Source: Cucurbitaria berberidis CBS 394.84
Taxonomy: Eukaryota > Ascomycota > Dothideomycetes > Pleosporales > Cucurbitariaceae
NCBI RefSeq assembly: GCF_010015615.1
Contig: NW_024468935.1
Location: 913,630-977,629, forward strand
Length of the DNA stretch: 64,000 bases
Direction: 5' to 3'
The notes beneath the pieces are model-generated. The model made no database searches. It had not been told where the DNA came from and worked only from the letters and a program-made list of their open reading frames with translations. A program made the position numbers and the translations under genes. Positions 55,401 to 64,000 of this stretch are shown one piece after another; positions within the stretch are counted from its first letter, which is position 1, and every line of letters begins with the position of its first letter.

Positions 55401-55972
55401 CCGTTACTCGGAGATGTATCATGCTAGCTAAGAGAACAGCATAGTTATAGCTACCCACACTGAGGTTTACACTCCAGAAGCATTCATGTTCAAAGTCGAA
55501 GATCATGTCGGCCCTTCTTCTCTCCCTTGAAATGTTGGTAGATCGCTATATATTGAGCATGCTCGCAAGAAGAAAAGTTTCTGTGTCTTAGCTTTAATCT
55601 TCATGTGTACTTCAAAGGAACAATGCGACGATTCGGGTTCGCAAGGGCTGATTTTGTTAGGTCCAGGAACCAGAAAGCGGGAAGATGCGTCGATTGATGT
55701 GGCAAGGCTGGCCGCGCCACAAGCGAGATCAACTGAAGGTCTAGATGTTTGTCAAGCAAAGTGTTTGCACGGAGTGTTTGAGACTTGCCTTGATACTTTG
55801 AAGTTTGAAATAAGATAGGTGTCTTAATGGAAAGTTCCTTAGAGCGTATCCCTCACGCTCAAACCAAGGACTCTGTATATAGTAGACAAGGTGTGCTTCA
55901 AAAATAGTATTAGCACTTGATTCGTTACCTATCAAGACCCCTCTAGACCCCTCCAAAAAAAAGCTATTCCAC
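55401..55972. other. intergenic, chitinase 3' region
   Basis: It holds a 71-codon ATG ORF (55603-55818) without signal peptide or motif. The oligo-A run at 55955-55962 reads as oligo-T on the tRNA strand. Nothing else was recognised. Confidence 0.45.
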
Positions 55973-55977
55973 AAAAA
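55973..55977 (-). terminator. Pol III oligo-T terminator of the tRNA gene
   Basis: Five T residues on the minus strand begin 7 nt past the tRNA 3' end. A longer T8 run at 55955-55962 could act as a backup. Confidence 0.75.
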
Positions 55978-55983
55978 GGATAT

Positions 55984-56124
55984 TGACAAGAGTGGGACCT
56001 ACAACACAACTATTAGTACAAATGCCTCAAATGATCAAACAAGTGATGCATAACTTACTCGAACCCACGCAGATTACTCTACTAGCACCTGAAGCTAGCG
56101 CCTTAACCGCTCGGCCATCTTGCC
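55984..56124 (-). tRNA. tRNA-Leu(CAG) interrupted in the T-loop
   Basis: Minus strand, 5' at 56124. Acceptor stem GGCAAGA pairs with TCTTGTC (one G-U pair), with discriminator A at 55984. The D stem is GCC/GGC, and the A box TGGCCGAGCGG (56117-56107) matches consensus. The anticodon stem CTAGC/GCTAG encloses the 7-nt loop TTCAGGT with anticodon CAG (Leu, CUG codons). A type II variable arm (AGA-GTAA-TCT) follows. T stem GTGGG/CCCAC closes only when a 60-nt insert at 55999-56058 is removed; this recreates the 7-nt loop TTCGAGT and a perfect B box GGTTCGAGTCC. Mature length is then 81 nt, normal for tRNA-Leu. There is no intron at the usual 37/38 position. All stems are intact, so simple decay is unlikely. 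Confidence 0.85.
55999..56058 (-). other. intron-like insert inside the tRNA T-loop (between positions 58 and 59)
   Basis: 60 nt on the tRNA strand beginning GTAAGT, containing TACTAAT 41-47 nt in, and ending TTGTAG. These are a 5' splice site, branch site and 3' splice site of fungal spliceosomal type at normal spacing. The insert separates B-box halves GGTTCGA (56065-56059) and GTCC (55998-55995). No bulge-helix-bulge of tRNA-endonuclease type was evident by eye. Confidence 0.8.
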
Positions 56125-56704
56125 TCGAAGTCTCGAATTTGTGTACGATTAGTAAGCATATCAGTTATTTGATTTATATAGAGGTCGAAAAAGAAAAATC
56201 GTGGAGTGAGGAACAGACACAACGAGTAATTGGAATTTCTGTGGTGGGACGGTTGAGTAGTCACGGTGGTGGGGAATGTGGGGTAGCTGTGTGAAGATTT
56301 ACTCGGTGACTTTGTCTGCATGTGACCGAAAGAAAACCCCATTTATTTGAGATGTGCGGCTCTAGTACCCAGCTGAACAGCCCTTGGGAGTTCTCTCAAG
56401 AAGAGACATGTCAGTCTGTGGACTGTTGAATTAACAAGGCACCAAGCTCAAGGTCATGCACATGTAAAGCAGGACTGTAATCTAGTATGATATATGCAAA
56501 TTGGAAATCTATATCGCCCGTGACCAACCCAATGCAGTATATGTACAGCCTTGTAGACCAAAGATGTTACAAGAAATAGAACAAGCGGATCGATCCAAGT
56601 AGATCTCTCCGTGTATATGCAATTACCCCCTTATTTCCTTTGTACGAACGCTCTTCTTCCATTCTCTTACACAATGAACCCTCTTTTTACCAATCTATGC
56701 AGAT
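56125..56704. other. intergenic, tRNA 5' flank and GPI-protein 3' region
   Basis: 580 bp without a supported gene. The minus-strand ORF at 56103-56342 runs into the tRNA and is spurious. Confidence 0.45.
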
Positions 56705-57349
56705 TTACAACGCAATAGCCATCATACCAGCGACAACGGCCGCAACACCCATCTCGATCCTTCCAGCGGCACCGGTAGACGCAGAGAGTCCACCCGTCGA
56801 GGTTCCGCTCGGATGGGGCTTGGGTCCACCAGTTGCGACTGGGACCGTCGAGTTACCGTTGCTAGAGCCGTAGCCGGAGCTGGAGCTGGAACCTGTGCCG
56901 GAGGGAACGATGACAACGCTGCCGGTACCTGAAGGCTTGCTGGTACCCGAGGGCTTGCTGGAAGCGGAAACGGAGGCGGAGACAGAGGTGGAGGAGTGGC
57001 TACCGGAAGCTATAAGTTACAAGTCAGTGCCATAATTCCTTAAACCTGTGTGGTGGTCCTCAGACCGTCCTCGCCTTCCTATTTATTTATGGCGTAAAAA
57101 GGGGTTGTACTTACGAACACTGACACCCTGGTCCTTGCAGATGTCCTTCAGTGCCTCCAGCGCAGCCTCGGCGTCGTCTCCGCAGATTTTAGAGACCTTG
57201 CTCTTCAGGTCCTTGTCCTTGCAGACAGCCTTGACATCCGATGGGGTTTCGTACTGGTTAACGGCACCGAGGAGGCAGCCCGGAGGAGTAGCGAGAGCGA
57301 ACTGGGCAAGAGCGAGGAAGGTCGCAGCGAAAAGTGTCTTGGCGAGCAT
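56705..57349 (-). CDS. small GPI-anchored cell-wall protein, Ser/Thr-rich
   Basis: Two exons: 57349..57115 and 57009..56705 (179 residues) with a 105-nt intron. A signal peptide (MLAKTLFAATFLALAQFALA) is followed by a four-Cys domain: PPGCLLGAV, AVCKDKD, KICGDD and DICKDQ, spaced like the small fungal GPI wall-protein family. A Ser/Gly/Thr-rich stalk comes next (with short SKPSGT repeats). The C-terminal hydrophobic segment (GVAAVVAGMMAIAL) preceded by small residues is a GPI-attachment signal. It is likely a cell-wall or surface structural protein. The Cys spacing is shorter than an eight-Cys CFEM domain, so CFEM was not called. Confidence 0.85.
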
Positions 57350-58284
57350 ATTTACGGCGTGGGGGTGGGAATAGAAGGTAGTGATAGAGGGCTTCTAGTT
57401 TAGAAGAGTCGGTTTTTTTCGAAGGATGTAGGAAGGGACCGTGGGTAAAGAAAGTGGGCAAATTAACGAAGGTTGAGTGGGTAGAAGGAGTGCTGATAGA
57501 AGATTAGAATGAAAGAATGTCAGTGAATGTTTGGTGGTGAGACGAAAGAGCCGCAGCCAAGGGGCTGCAAAACGTGTGCCAAGCAACGTTGCCCCACAAA
57601 AGAACACAAGCTTTTCCCCCTTTCGGCTGCGCTAGCTGTTAGCCAGGCACGGGCGTGAGACCATCTGCATGGATGAATTGTTCCTGCATATCGAGGAACT
57701 TCTTGTGTGAATGATCTGCAGATGTAGGGGGTCGAGGGATCAGTGTGAATGTGGGATGTGGAGCAAGTTTGCATTGAGATATTTGAAGAGCAAGTCAGCA
57801 GCAAAGTGCGCAGGGTCATTACTCTAGGCACCACTCCCATCATCTCCAATTTGAGAGTCCAATATATACAAAAGTGTGGCAATCATCAGTACGCTGATGT
57901 GTTTTCTGCCGAAATGAGTGATGTAGAAAAATGCATTATAAGATATACCGGCTGTCGCCCCCTGTCCTTCCATCCCAGTATGCGCAAAATAAGACATTCA
58001 AAAGACGGAGTCGTCTGAGTCAAAATCCAGATTGACCCACGAAAGGCCAAGATCAGCCCCATGTTGTGCAAAGATGACAGACAGATTGATTTATCCAGAA
58101 ATACAATCAGAGGTCGCTTAGTCCACCCGATGGATCATGTGGTGAGCGGGAGGTTTGTGGATGCAAAGTGCGCCGAGGAACGCCGTCGCTGGTATGATAC
58201 ATGCAGTGATAAGACAAATCGGAAAGCAAGGTAGAAGCGAGAGGAAGCGTGTGAGATCGGGTCGTCGTGAGAGGGCGTAGGAGA
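57350..58284. other. intergenic, GPI-protein promoter / DENN 3' region
   Basis: 935 bp. A purine-rich leader lies directly before the GPI-protein ATG on its strand's 5' side. Short ORFs have no motif. No RNA gene was seen. Confidence 0.45.
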
Positions 58285-61200
58285 TCATGATGTACGTATT
58301 TGCGGCGGACTCGAATTGCCATTGGGTCCTAACATCGAGGGTATGGGTTTACGACGTGCTTTCCCTACGGGAATACGTGGTACGCCTTGGATCACGCGGG
58401 GCTCTTTCATGAGAGTAGGATCGAGCTTTGCGGGGACTACAAGAATGTCAGTCACGCTCACACATTGGGTAATCAAAAAGACCTACTTCGGCTGATGACA
58501 GCGCGGTAATCCCCTGGGAAGCGTGAATTTGGTGGGTTAGCAGATGCAGTACGCCACAGATGATCCGTCGTATCAGATAAGAAGTCGACCCTCGACTTAT
58601 AGAAGAAAGAAGACTTTCCACGGTTGCGCTTCGCAAGAATGACTTCATCAAAAAGTTTGATGGTGGGGTCATCCGGGCGCTTGCTCTCACGCTCGTGAAT
58701 GAACTCATTGAAAGCTACTCTATTGTTAGCAGACCGCCGTCCATCATAGTAGAGGGCGAACTGACCTTGCGTCTGCTGTAGCGTAGTAATATACTGAACA
58801 TGCTCGTTCGGCAAGCTCTTTACAAACTCGTCCATCTTGAATTGGTAGACCATACCAGCCTTCTTGCGGTCACCCGTAGCGGGGATAAGGTAGCGCCGAT
58901 AAGTATACAGCAAGCTAGCGAAGCATCGCGCAAATGATGCACGTACTTGATCGGGTCGAAAGGCTGTGGGACAGACGATACAGATATTGCCCACACACCT
59001 ACCATGGGCATACGTAGTACAGCCTATGCAGTGTTAGAGCAGGCATTGCGCTAGGCGAATCTGAAACTTACCGGTGCAACGATAGAGCCCATCATCAGAC
59101 TTCTCTTCGCAGATGGAGCATAAAGCCTTGTCTTCCTGAGGCCTCCATTGCATACAGTGGCCTTCCTGCCATTGGGTGGTAGCTGTGTTGCGCACTTGCT
59201 GTACCGCCATACCAGGCATGATGGTTGAGGCTGCCAATGTTGACTGGGCATACACGGATGGCGCGTATGAAGACGCTGCATGAAACTCGTGACTCAGGGA
59301 TGAGGTCGACGCGCTCGGCGCATGACCAAGAAAAGGCTGAGAGGGACGCCGCATCGGCGGTACGCGCTCGAAGCCAAACTAGCAGACATCATTAATCACT
59401 GAACCACTCGGAAGGAAGAGTGAGTGCAAGGCAAACTTACCGATGAACTTCGCCGACTTGAAGTCTCAAAATGGCACGATCGCTTCTCGCGAAGATTGGC
59501 CTGAAGTGCGTATCCCGAGTCGCTGCGGGAAATTGGAGTACTAGGTAATGGTGGGAATACGGTTGATACTGGCGATATTTTGGGAGACGGTGGGGAATTC
59601 GAAAACGTCTTCACAGTACTTGCTGTGGACGGTCTATCGTTTCCACGACTCGAAGCACTCGACTGTAAGAATGCATTATGGATCAAAGGTCGTGCGCTGG
59701 AAGGTCCAGAGACGGCACCGAATGAAGTCGAGTTCAGGCCAACGTAGGTTTGAACGGTGGAAGGATGGGCACGGTGAGTGAACACGCCAGAGTTCTCGGA
59801 TGCAAAAGTATCGTTGGGGAAGGCTTCCACAGCGTAGGCAGGAGGTCCGGTCGGAACACCATACTGTGTGTGATGAGGAGCAGAGTGCTGGAGCAGGGCT
59901 GTGAGCTTTCGGCGCTGCTGACGAGGTAGTGATGGAGGCGGAGGACCGTTTGAGACGATCGAGTCGTTATCCAAGTCGACGAGCACATACTCGTCCTCTG
60001 GGTAGTCGGCAGGCTCGTACCTACGTTCGATTCCCACAATATAGGGGCAAGGCGCTTCGACCGTCTGGACAAGACGCGCAGGCAGAACGGGTATGAACAC
60101 ACCGGCCCATTGGAAGGGGTATAGCAGATTCGTGATTGCCAGACTCGCAAGATGAAGCATCGCTGTGTGAGAGGAAAGTAGGATGATCCTCGACTCGGAG
60201 AGGACGAATTCGAACAAAGTAACGATGTTGGGTATGGAAAGGCATCGGAAGAGCGCGTATATGTCGATGTTGCGGGAACCCGGAATCTCGTTGACTGCCT
60301 CTTGCCGGGCGTACATGCGGAGCTCACGGACTGCTATTTCGACCTGAGTGATGGAGGTGATCGGACTAAGAGCCTCCGCGCACAGGTTGACCACGTATCG
60401 TTCCAGAGGCTGCCACATGCCTACTCGCGGTGAACTTGCAGGAACACGCAAGATTGCACCCGCTGTCATGGGCACTACGACAGCTTTGAGCCACTCCTTC
60501 CAAAAAGGCGTTAGACCCGCGTCACGTCCCATGACGCCGTAGGCACGTGGAATCCAGAGGCCAGTCTCGCCGTCTGTGAGGCCTTCAATCTTGGAAGCCG
60601 CGCCGTGCCTCACTGGGCGCAAGAGATCCGTCATGAGTTGAATCTTCTCTTCCACAGCTCCAATCTCATCTTCCAGGTTCTCGCGCTCCTCAGAATCAGG
60701 GGCAACGGCAGAGAGCTTGGTCAGGAGTTGTGATAGTTTTGCGCGCTCCAGTGCCAGACGCTCTCCCAGACTGCTTGCTAGTTCCCGCTCTTCAGGGTTC
60801 ATGTGCACTCTCCGCCACTCCTCACATTGATTCTCGAGTCCTTCGGCAGCCGTAGCATTCAGAGGCAACCAAACAATGAGGCAGATGCCGTAAAGCTTGG
60901 AGCCATCGCCATTGGTCATTGCGAAGCCATGCCACTGAGACTTGGGCCGCTCGTCTGAGGAGACTACGCTAACGTCGTTTGGAAAGGCAAACATGGGTAC
61001 ATAGTCGGGGAAGGGGTTGCGTCGCTTGAGCTCCTCGACCATGTTCTTCGGAGGGTAGCGATCCAAGAGGACAGGCTCATATCGGCGAAGAAGAGGATGC
61101 ATATTCGGCTCCGGTTGGAAGGGCTGCGGTGCCGGAATCACAGAGTTGTAGCCGGACATTCGTTTCGACGTTCGTATGGACGCTGCATGGGTGTTAGTCA

Positions 61201-61913
61201 CGGTCGATCAAATCGCGAAAAAAGTAAAACAGGGCCATGACGTGCTTCTCATGTTGCACGTAACCTCAGGTCATGCACTTACACTGACGCGCTCCCGAAG
61301 GCTGTCGCTTCAAGCTGCTCTGCATAGTTGATATGCGCCGCCGAATGCTCCCAACTCCAGATCTGAGATTTCCAAGGCCATCGTCATTGATGGTCTGCGA
61401 TACACGCTGTGGTCTCGGACGCGGCCTGGTGGGCGTAGGGCGGTTCGGCTGTGGCACCCCAGATGTGAACTGTATCTCCTCGAGAAAGCTGTCCCGCTCA
61501 GAAGCAAACTTGCGCAGGGCGACGTCGAAGTCGAAATCGCTGAGGCCTGACCCGCCCAGCTGGACGCCCTTGATGGTGGTGCTGCTTCGGTTGCTGGCCG
61601 TTTGTTTTGAATCCGGGCCAATTATCGTGCCAATGGACTGCCTGTGCTCACTCAGGCGATTTGCCGATCTCCGTCGAGTGGTGTCGCCATTGGGCAGGCC
61701 TTCTTGTGAGGTTGGGCGAATCGAGTCGGTCTCGAGGGCGCGGTCTTCCTCGATGGTCTCGTCGACGGGTGGTTGTGCAAGCGGCGAGGTGACTATGCCA
61801 TTCTGCTGTGTGCGCTCGTCGTAGACCTGCGACGACTCGATGCCCGATATGAAGAAATAGTCGGCGAGCGGCGTGGACGAGGCGTCGGTGGAGGAATGAG
61901 GGACAGGTGCCAT
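58285..61913 (-). CDS. tripartite DENN-domain protein with internal zinc finger (Rab GEF-like)
   Basis: Six exons: 61913..61283, 61182..59441, 59378..59072, 59023..58766, 58714..58487 and 58436..58285 (1105 residues), phases closed. The order is as follows. A disordered N-terminus (1-210) comes first, then uDENN (MHPLLRRYEPVLLDRYP ... HGFAMTNGDGSKLYGICLIVW) and a coiled-coil-prone insert. The cDENN core comes next (IYALFRCLSIPNIVTLFEFVLSESRIILLSSH ... YPFQWAGVFIPVLP, DLDNDSI). A Ser/Pro-rich linker leads to a Cys/His finger (CSICEE ... CTGCTTYAHGRC ... CIVC) of C1/PHD-like spacing, and then dDENN (ASFARCFASLLYTYRRYLIP ... AFNEFIHERE). DENN proteins exchange nucleotide on Rab GTPases in membrane traffic. 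The finger between cDENN and dDENN may target membranes. Confidence 0.9.
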
Positions 61914-63694
61914 GTTAGAGGGGGCAGCATAGAAGATCCAAAAAACAGAGAGGTGTTTGTATAGAGCGTCGAGGTGCGCGGTCACGGCGTGTGGGCGTCG
62001 CGTCGTCGGATTGCCTCAGGTCATTGGAGATTGGACGCCAGATCCAACGGTATTTTGTGTGCGGTAGGGCAGGGCGTTATGCACGGGAAGCTTGGGGTCG
62101 TGCGACGGTGACAGAGAATGCGGTTGCACGGGCGCGGCCTGTGTACGATACGAACGGGCGGCTTGGCCTGAAGCGAGGGCAGTGGAGAAGAGGCGCGAAT
62201 ACGTGTCTCGCCTCGGGGTAGAGTGATTTGTTGATTAATTGTTGCTTGTTGCGGGCAAAGGAATGATTGATGGAAGAGGGGGGAGGGGAGGTTCATTCGT
62301 CGTTGATTCATTCATTCGGCCGCCATACAAATGGAGCAGCAGACGACTCCTCTGGGGCGGCTAGGCCACATTCACTACTAGAGATGCACCTCGTCCCTAG
62401 GCTCACGCCCGCTTGCGACCTTATCGCATGCATGGAAATCTCAAGACCTCTCCCGCTCTCAGAAGCCTACTTGACCCCCCTCGGCCTGGGCCGCGCTCTA
62501 CCGCACCAGACCTATCTATCTCCCTTCCCTCTCTCTCTCTCTCTTTCCCTCGTTGCACCTTGTCCTTGTTGATTCACTCTCGTCTCGACAGGATAGCACT
62601 GGCTATGCAGTAGGGGGTCAAGGAGGGGGGAGCAGGCATGGATGGCTGGCTGGCATATGTTTTGGCAGTGCCCTGTGCCGCCCACGTCTCGTTGCGCGAC
62701 CCGTCTTCGGAACAGGGGCAGTCCTTGCCCCCATTGGGATGAGCGCAAAGGTGGCTTGCACTGTGTCGTCAGGGGTCCGCGACCGAAGGGGGTAGCATCA
62801 GAGGCCGGCGGGAGGGAGAGAAGGGAGCACAGGTCAATTTACAGTCAAAGTAGTAGTCCGTGTGTGTCTGCATGCATATGTACATGAACAACGGCATTGC
62901 AACCAGGGCAGCTGTCAACTGTCAACACGAGCCTTCTCGCCATGTATCTATCCTCCAGACTGCGAGCGAGCACACCAACGTCTTACATGTGCATTCCGCC
63001 TCGCCATGCATATGCATCCACACGCTGCTCTTGTGCCCGAATAGCTTACCTGCCTGCTAGATTGGTCGTTGGAGCTACTGCATGCACACAGGGGAAGACC
63101 GACTGAAAAGGGCATTCTTTGGGGGTGATCTTCTTGCATTGGAAGAGGCCAAAGACTCGAAGCAGCCATGGACGTCCCTCTTCAAAGCACCCGCATCAAT
63201 GGCAAAGATCAGCCCATCCTCTGCCATGTCGACCACCGTACATGTCAAATCTCGCCTGGTGCCTTTGTATCCTGCTAACCGCAGTAGCGCTCTAATTGCA
63301 GTCGACATCGTAACACGGTCCGCGCACCCTCGAACCCACTTAATTTATGGCCGAGATGAAATGAAGCCCTCGACGATCCGAGGACCCCTTGACGGTTCAT
63401 GAGCTGAAGCTGCGCGCCCTTGTCTCTCAATTCTTCCATCTGTGCACTCGCAATAAGCCCCACATATAAACATCTGGGGGGCCTACCCTACACCCCTTTG
63501 CCGTGTTTTCCCAAGATCCCAGAGCCAGTCCCCTCTCCTTCAAGCTAGTGACATACACCATATTACGACACACGTGCCTCGACGCCACTACGCCACGATA
63601 TGTGAAAATAAGGGGGAATGCATGTCATGGTGGGAAGCCCGAGGTCAAGCAGATGATGTGTTCGTGGCCGATTTGTGCTTGTTCCAGGGTAGGG
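61914..63694. other. 1.8 kb without a supported gene
   Basis: It holds the DENN promoter and 5' leader, a (CT)n run at 62529-62544 and several short overlapping ORFs. The two strands of 63075-63308 both read open for about 77-106 codons but without a motif I can defend. Confidence 0.45.
62529..62544 (+). repeat. (CT)n microsatellite
   Basis: About eight CT units within pyrimidine-rich sequence upstream of the DENN gene. Confidence 0.85.
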
Positions 63695-64000
63695 CTAATT
63701 TACTAAATAGTTCTTACTTAGTAATTACTATTTAGTAATTACTAAATACTAAAATTAGTAAATTACTAATTAGTAATTACTAAAAAAAAATAGTAATTAC
63801 TATTTAGTAATTACTAAATAGTAACAATTAGTAATTACTAGTTACTAAATAGTAATTTAAATAAAATAAAAAAATTACTAATTTATTTATATATATTTAT
63901 ATATATTATATACTAAAAAAATATAAAAAATATAGATGTATATATAAATAGCCCTAAAATAAATTAAATAACTAAAAAAAAAGTGATTTTTTTTAAAAAA
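63695..64000. repeat. extreme A+T block with palindromic 12-mer repeats
   Basis: Composition shifts abruptly from mixed to almost pure A/T at about 63695 and continues to the window edge. The palindrome TAGTAATTACTA occurs six times, starting at 63719, 63733, 63771, 63791, 63805 and 63829. TATATTTATATA-type sequence and A-runs follow. It is either the edge of an AT-isochore (RIP-degraded repeats) or an AT satellite. Confidence 0.9.

Noticed and set aside
55603..55818. 71-codon ATG frame between the chitinase and the tRNA
   Set aside because: No signal peptide or motif; length is within chance expectation.
58824..59011. Extra intron in the DENN gene near the zinc finger (GTAGGT ... CACAG)
   Set aside because: Reading through keeps the frame and completes the last Cys pairs of the finger; splicing would destroy them.
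63075..63308. Open frames on both strands near the right edge
   Set aside because: A short stretch on the minus strand looked checkpoint-clamp-like at first, but no alignment beyond a few residues holds and no exon continuation was found.
1..64000. CRISPR arrays, bacterial operons, transposase or reverse transcriptase genes
   Set aside because: None seen; gene structure is that of an ascomycete nucleus and no transposon domain was recognised.

Overview
The window is nuclear DNA of a filamentous ascomycete, most likely a Dothideomycete of Pleosporales type. The reasons are short GT-AG introns (46-136 nt), mostly monocistronic genes on both strands, a fungal Zn2Cys6 regulator, Ecl1 and DUF3984-type proteins, multi-LysM and killer-toxin-like chitinase genes, and a sudden very AT-rich block at the right edge. 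The species cannot be named from the sequence alone.

Layout. 1-9.1 kb holds housekeeping genes: a JmjC/4CXXC chromatin protein (cut by the left edge), COQ2 (ubiquinone), a secreted GH16 glucanase, VPS29 (retromer) and HAL2/MET22 (PAP phosphatase). 9.1-17 kb is gene-poor, with only an ECL1-type small protein and a tentative two-exon small gene. 17.7-26.3 kb holds a secreted GH92 mannosidase, an ABM-like alpha/beta-barrel protein facing a Zn2Cys6 regulator, and a SIW14-type phosphatase. 27.8-44.4 kb holds a DUF3984-like protein, GPI10, a large SAK1/SSP1-type kinase, ALG11, COX18 and an unknown protein. 45.1-47.3 kb holds a small Cys-rich secreted protein with a reading-frame break and two hypothetical genes.

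47.4-56.1 kb is the most unusual part. A secreted five-LysM gene and a 23-exon GH18 chitinase are transcribed divergently from a shared 0.93 kb promoter. About 0.6 kb past the chitinase lies a tRNA-Leu(CAG) gene whose T-loop, and so its internal B box, is split by a 60-nt insert that looks exactly like a spliceosomal intron (GTAAGT ... TACTAAT ... TAG). Two chitinase introns must be GC-AG to keep the frame. 56.7-62 kb holds a GPI-anchored wall protein and a tripartite DENN protein with a zinc finger. From about 63.7 kb the sequence becomes almost pure A+T and carries six copies of a 12-nt palindrome.

Themes: cell-wall and glycan biology recurs (GPI10, ALG11, GH92, GH16, LysM/chitinase, GPI-anchored protein), but only the LysM-chitinase pair looks like a functional unit. 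Where single ORFs could begin at non-ATG codons, an ATG start was chosen. Exon borders were derived by hand from frame continuity, splice consensus and family motifs.
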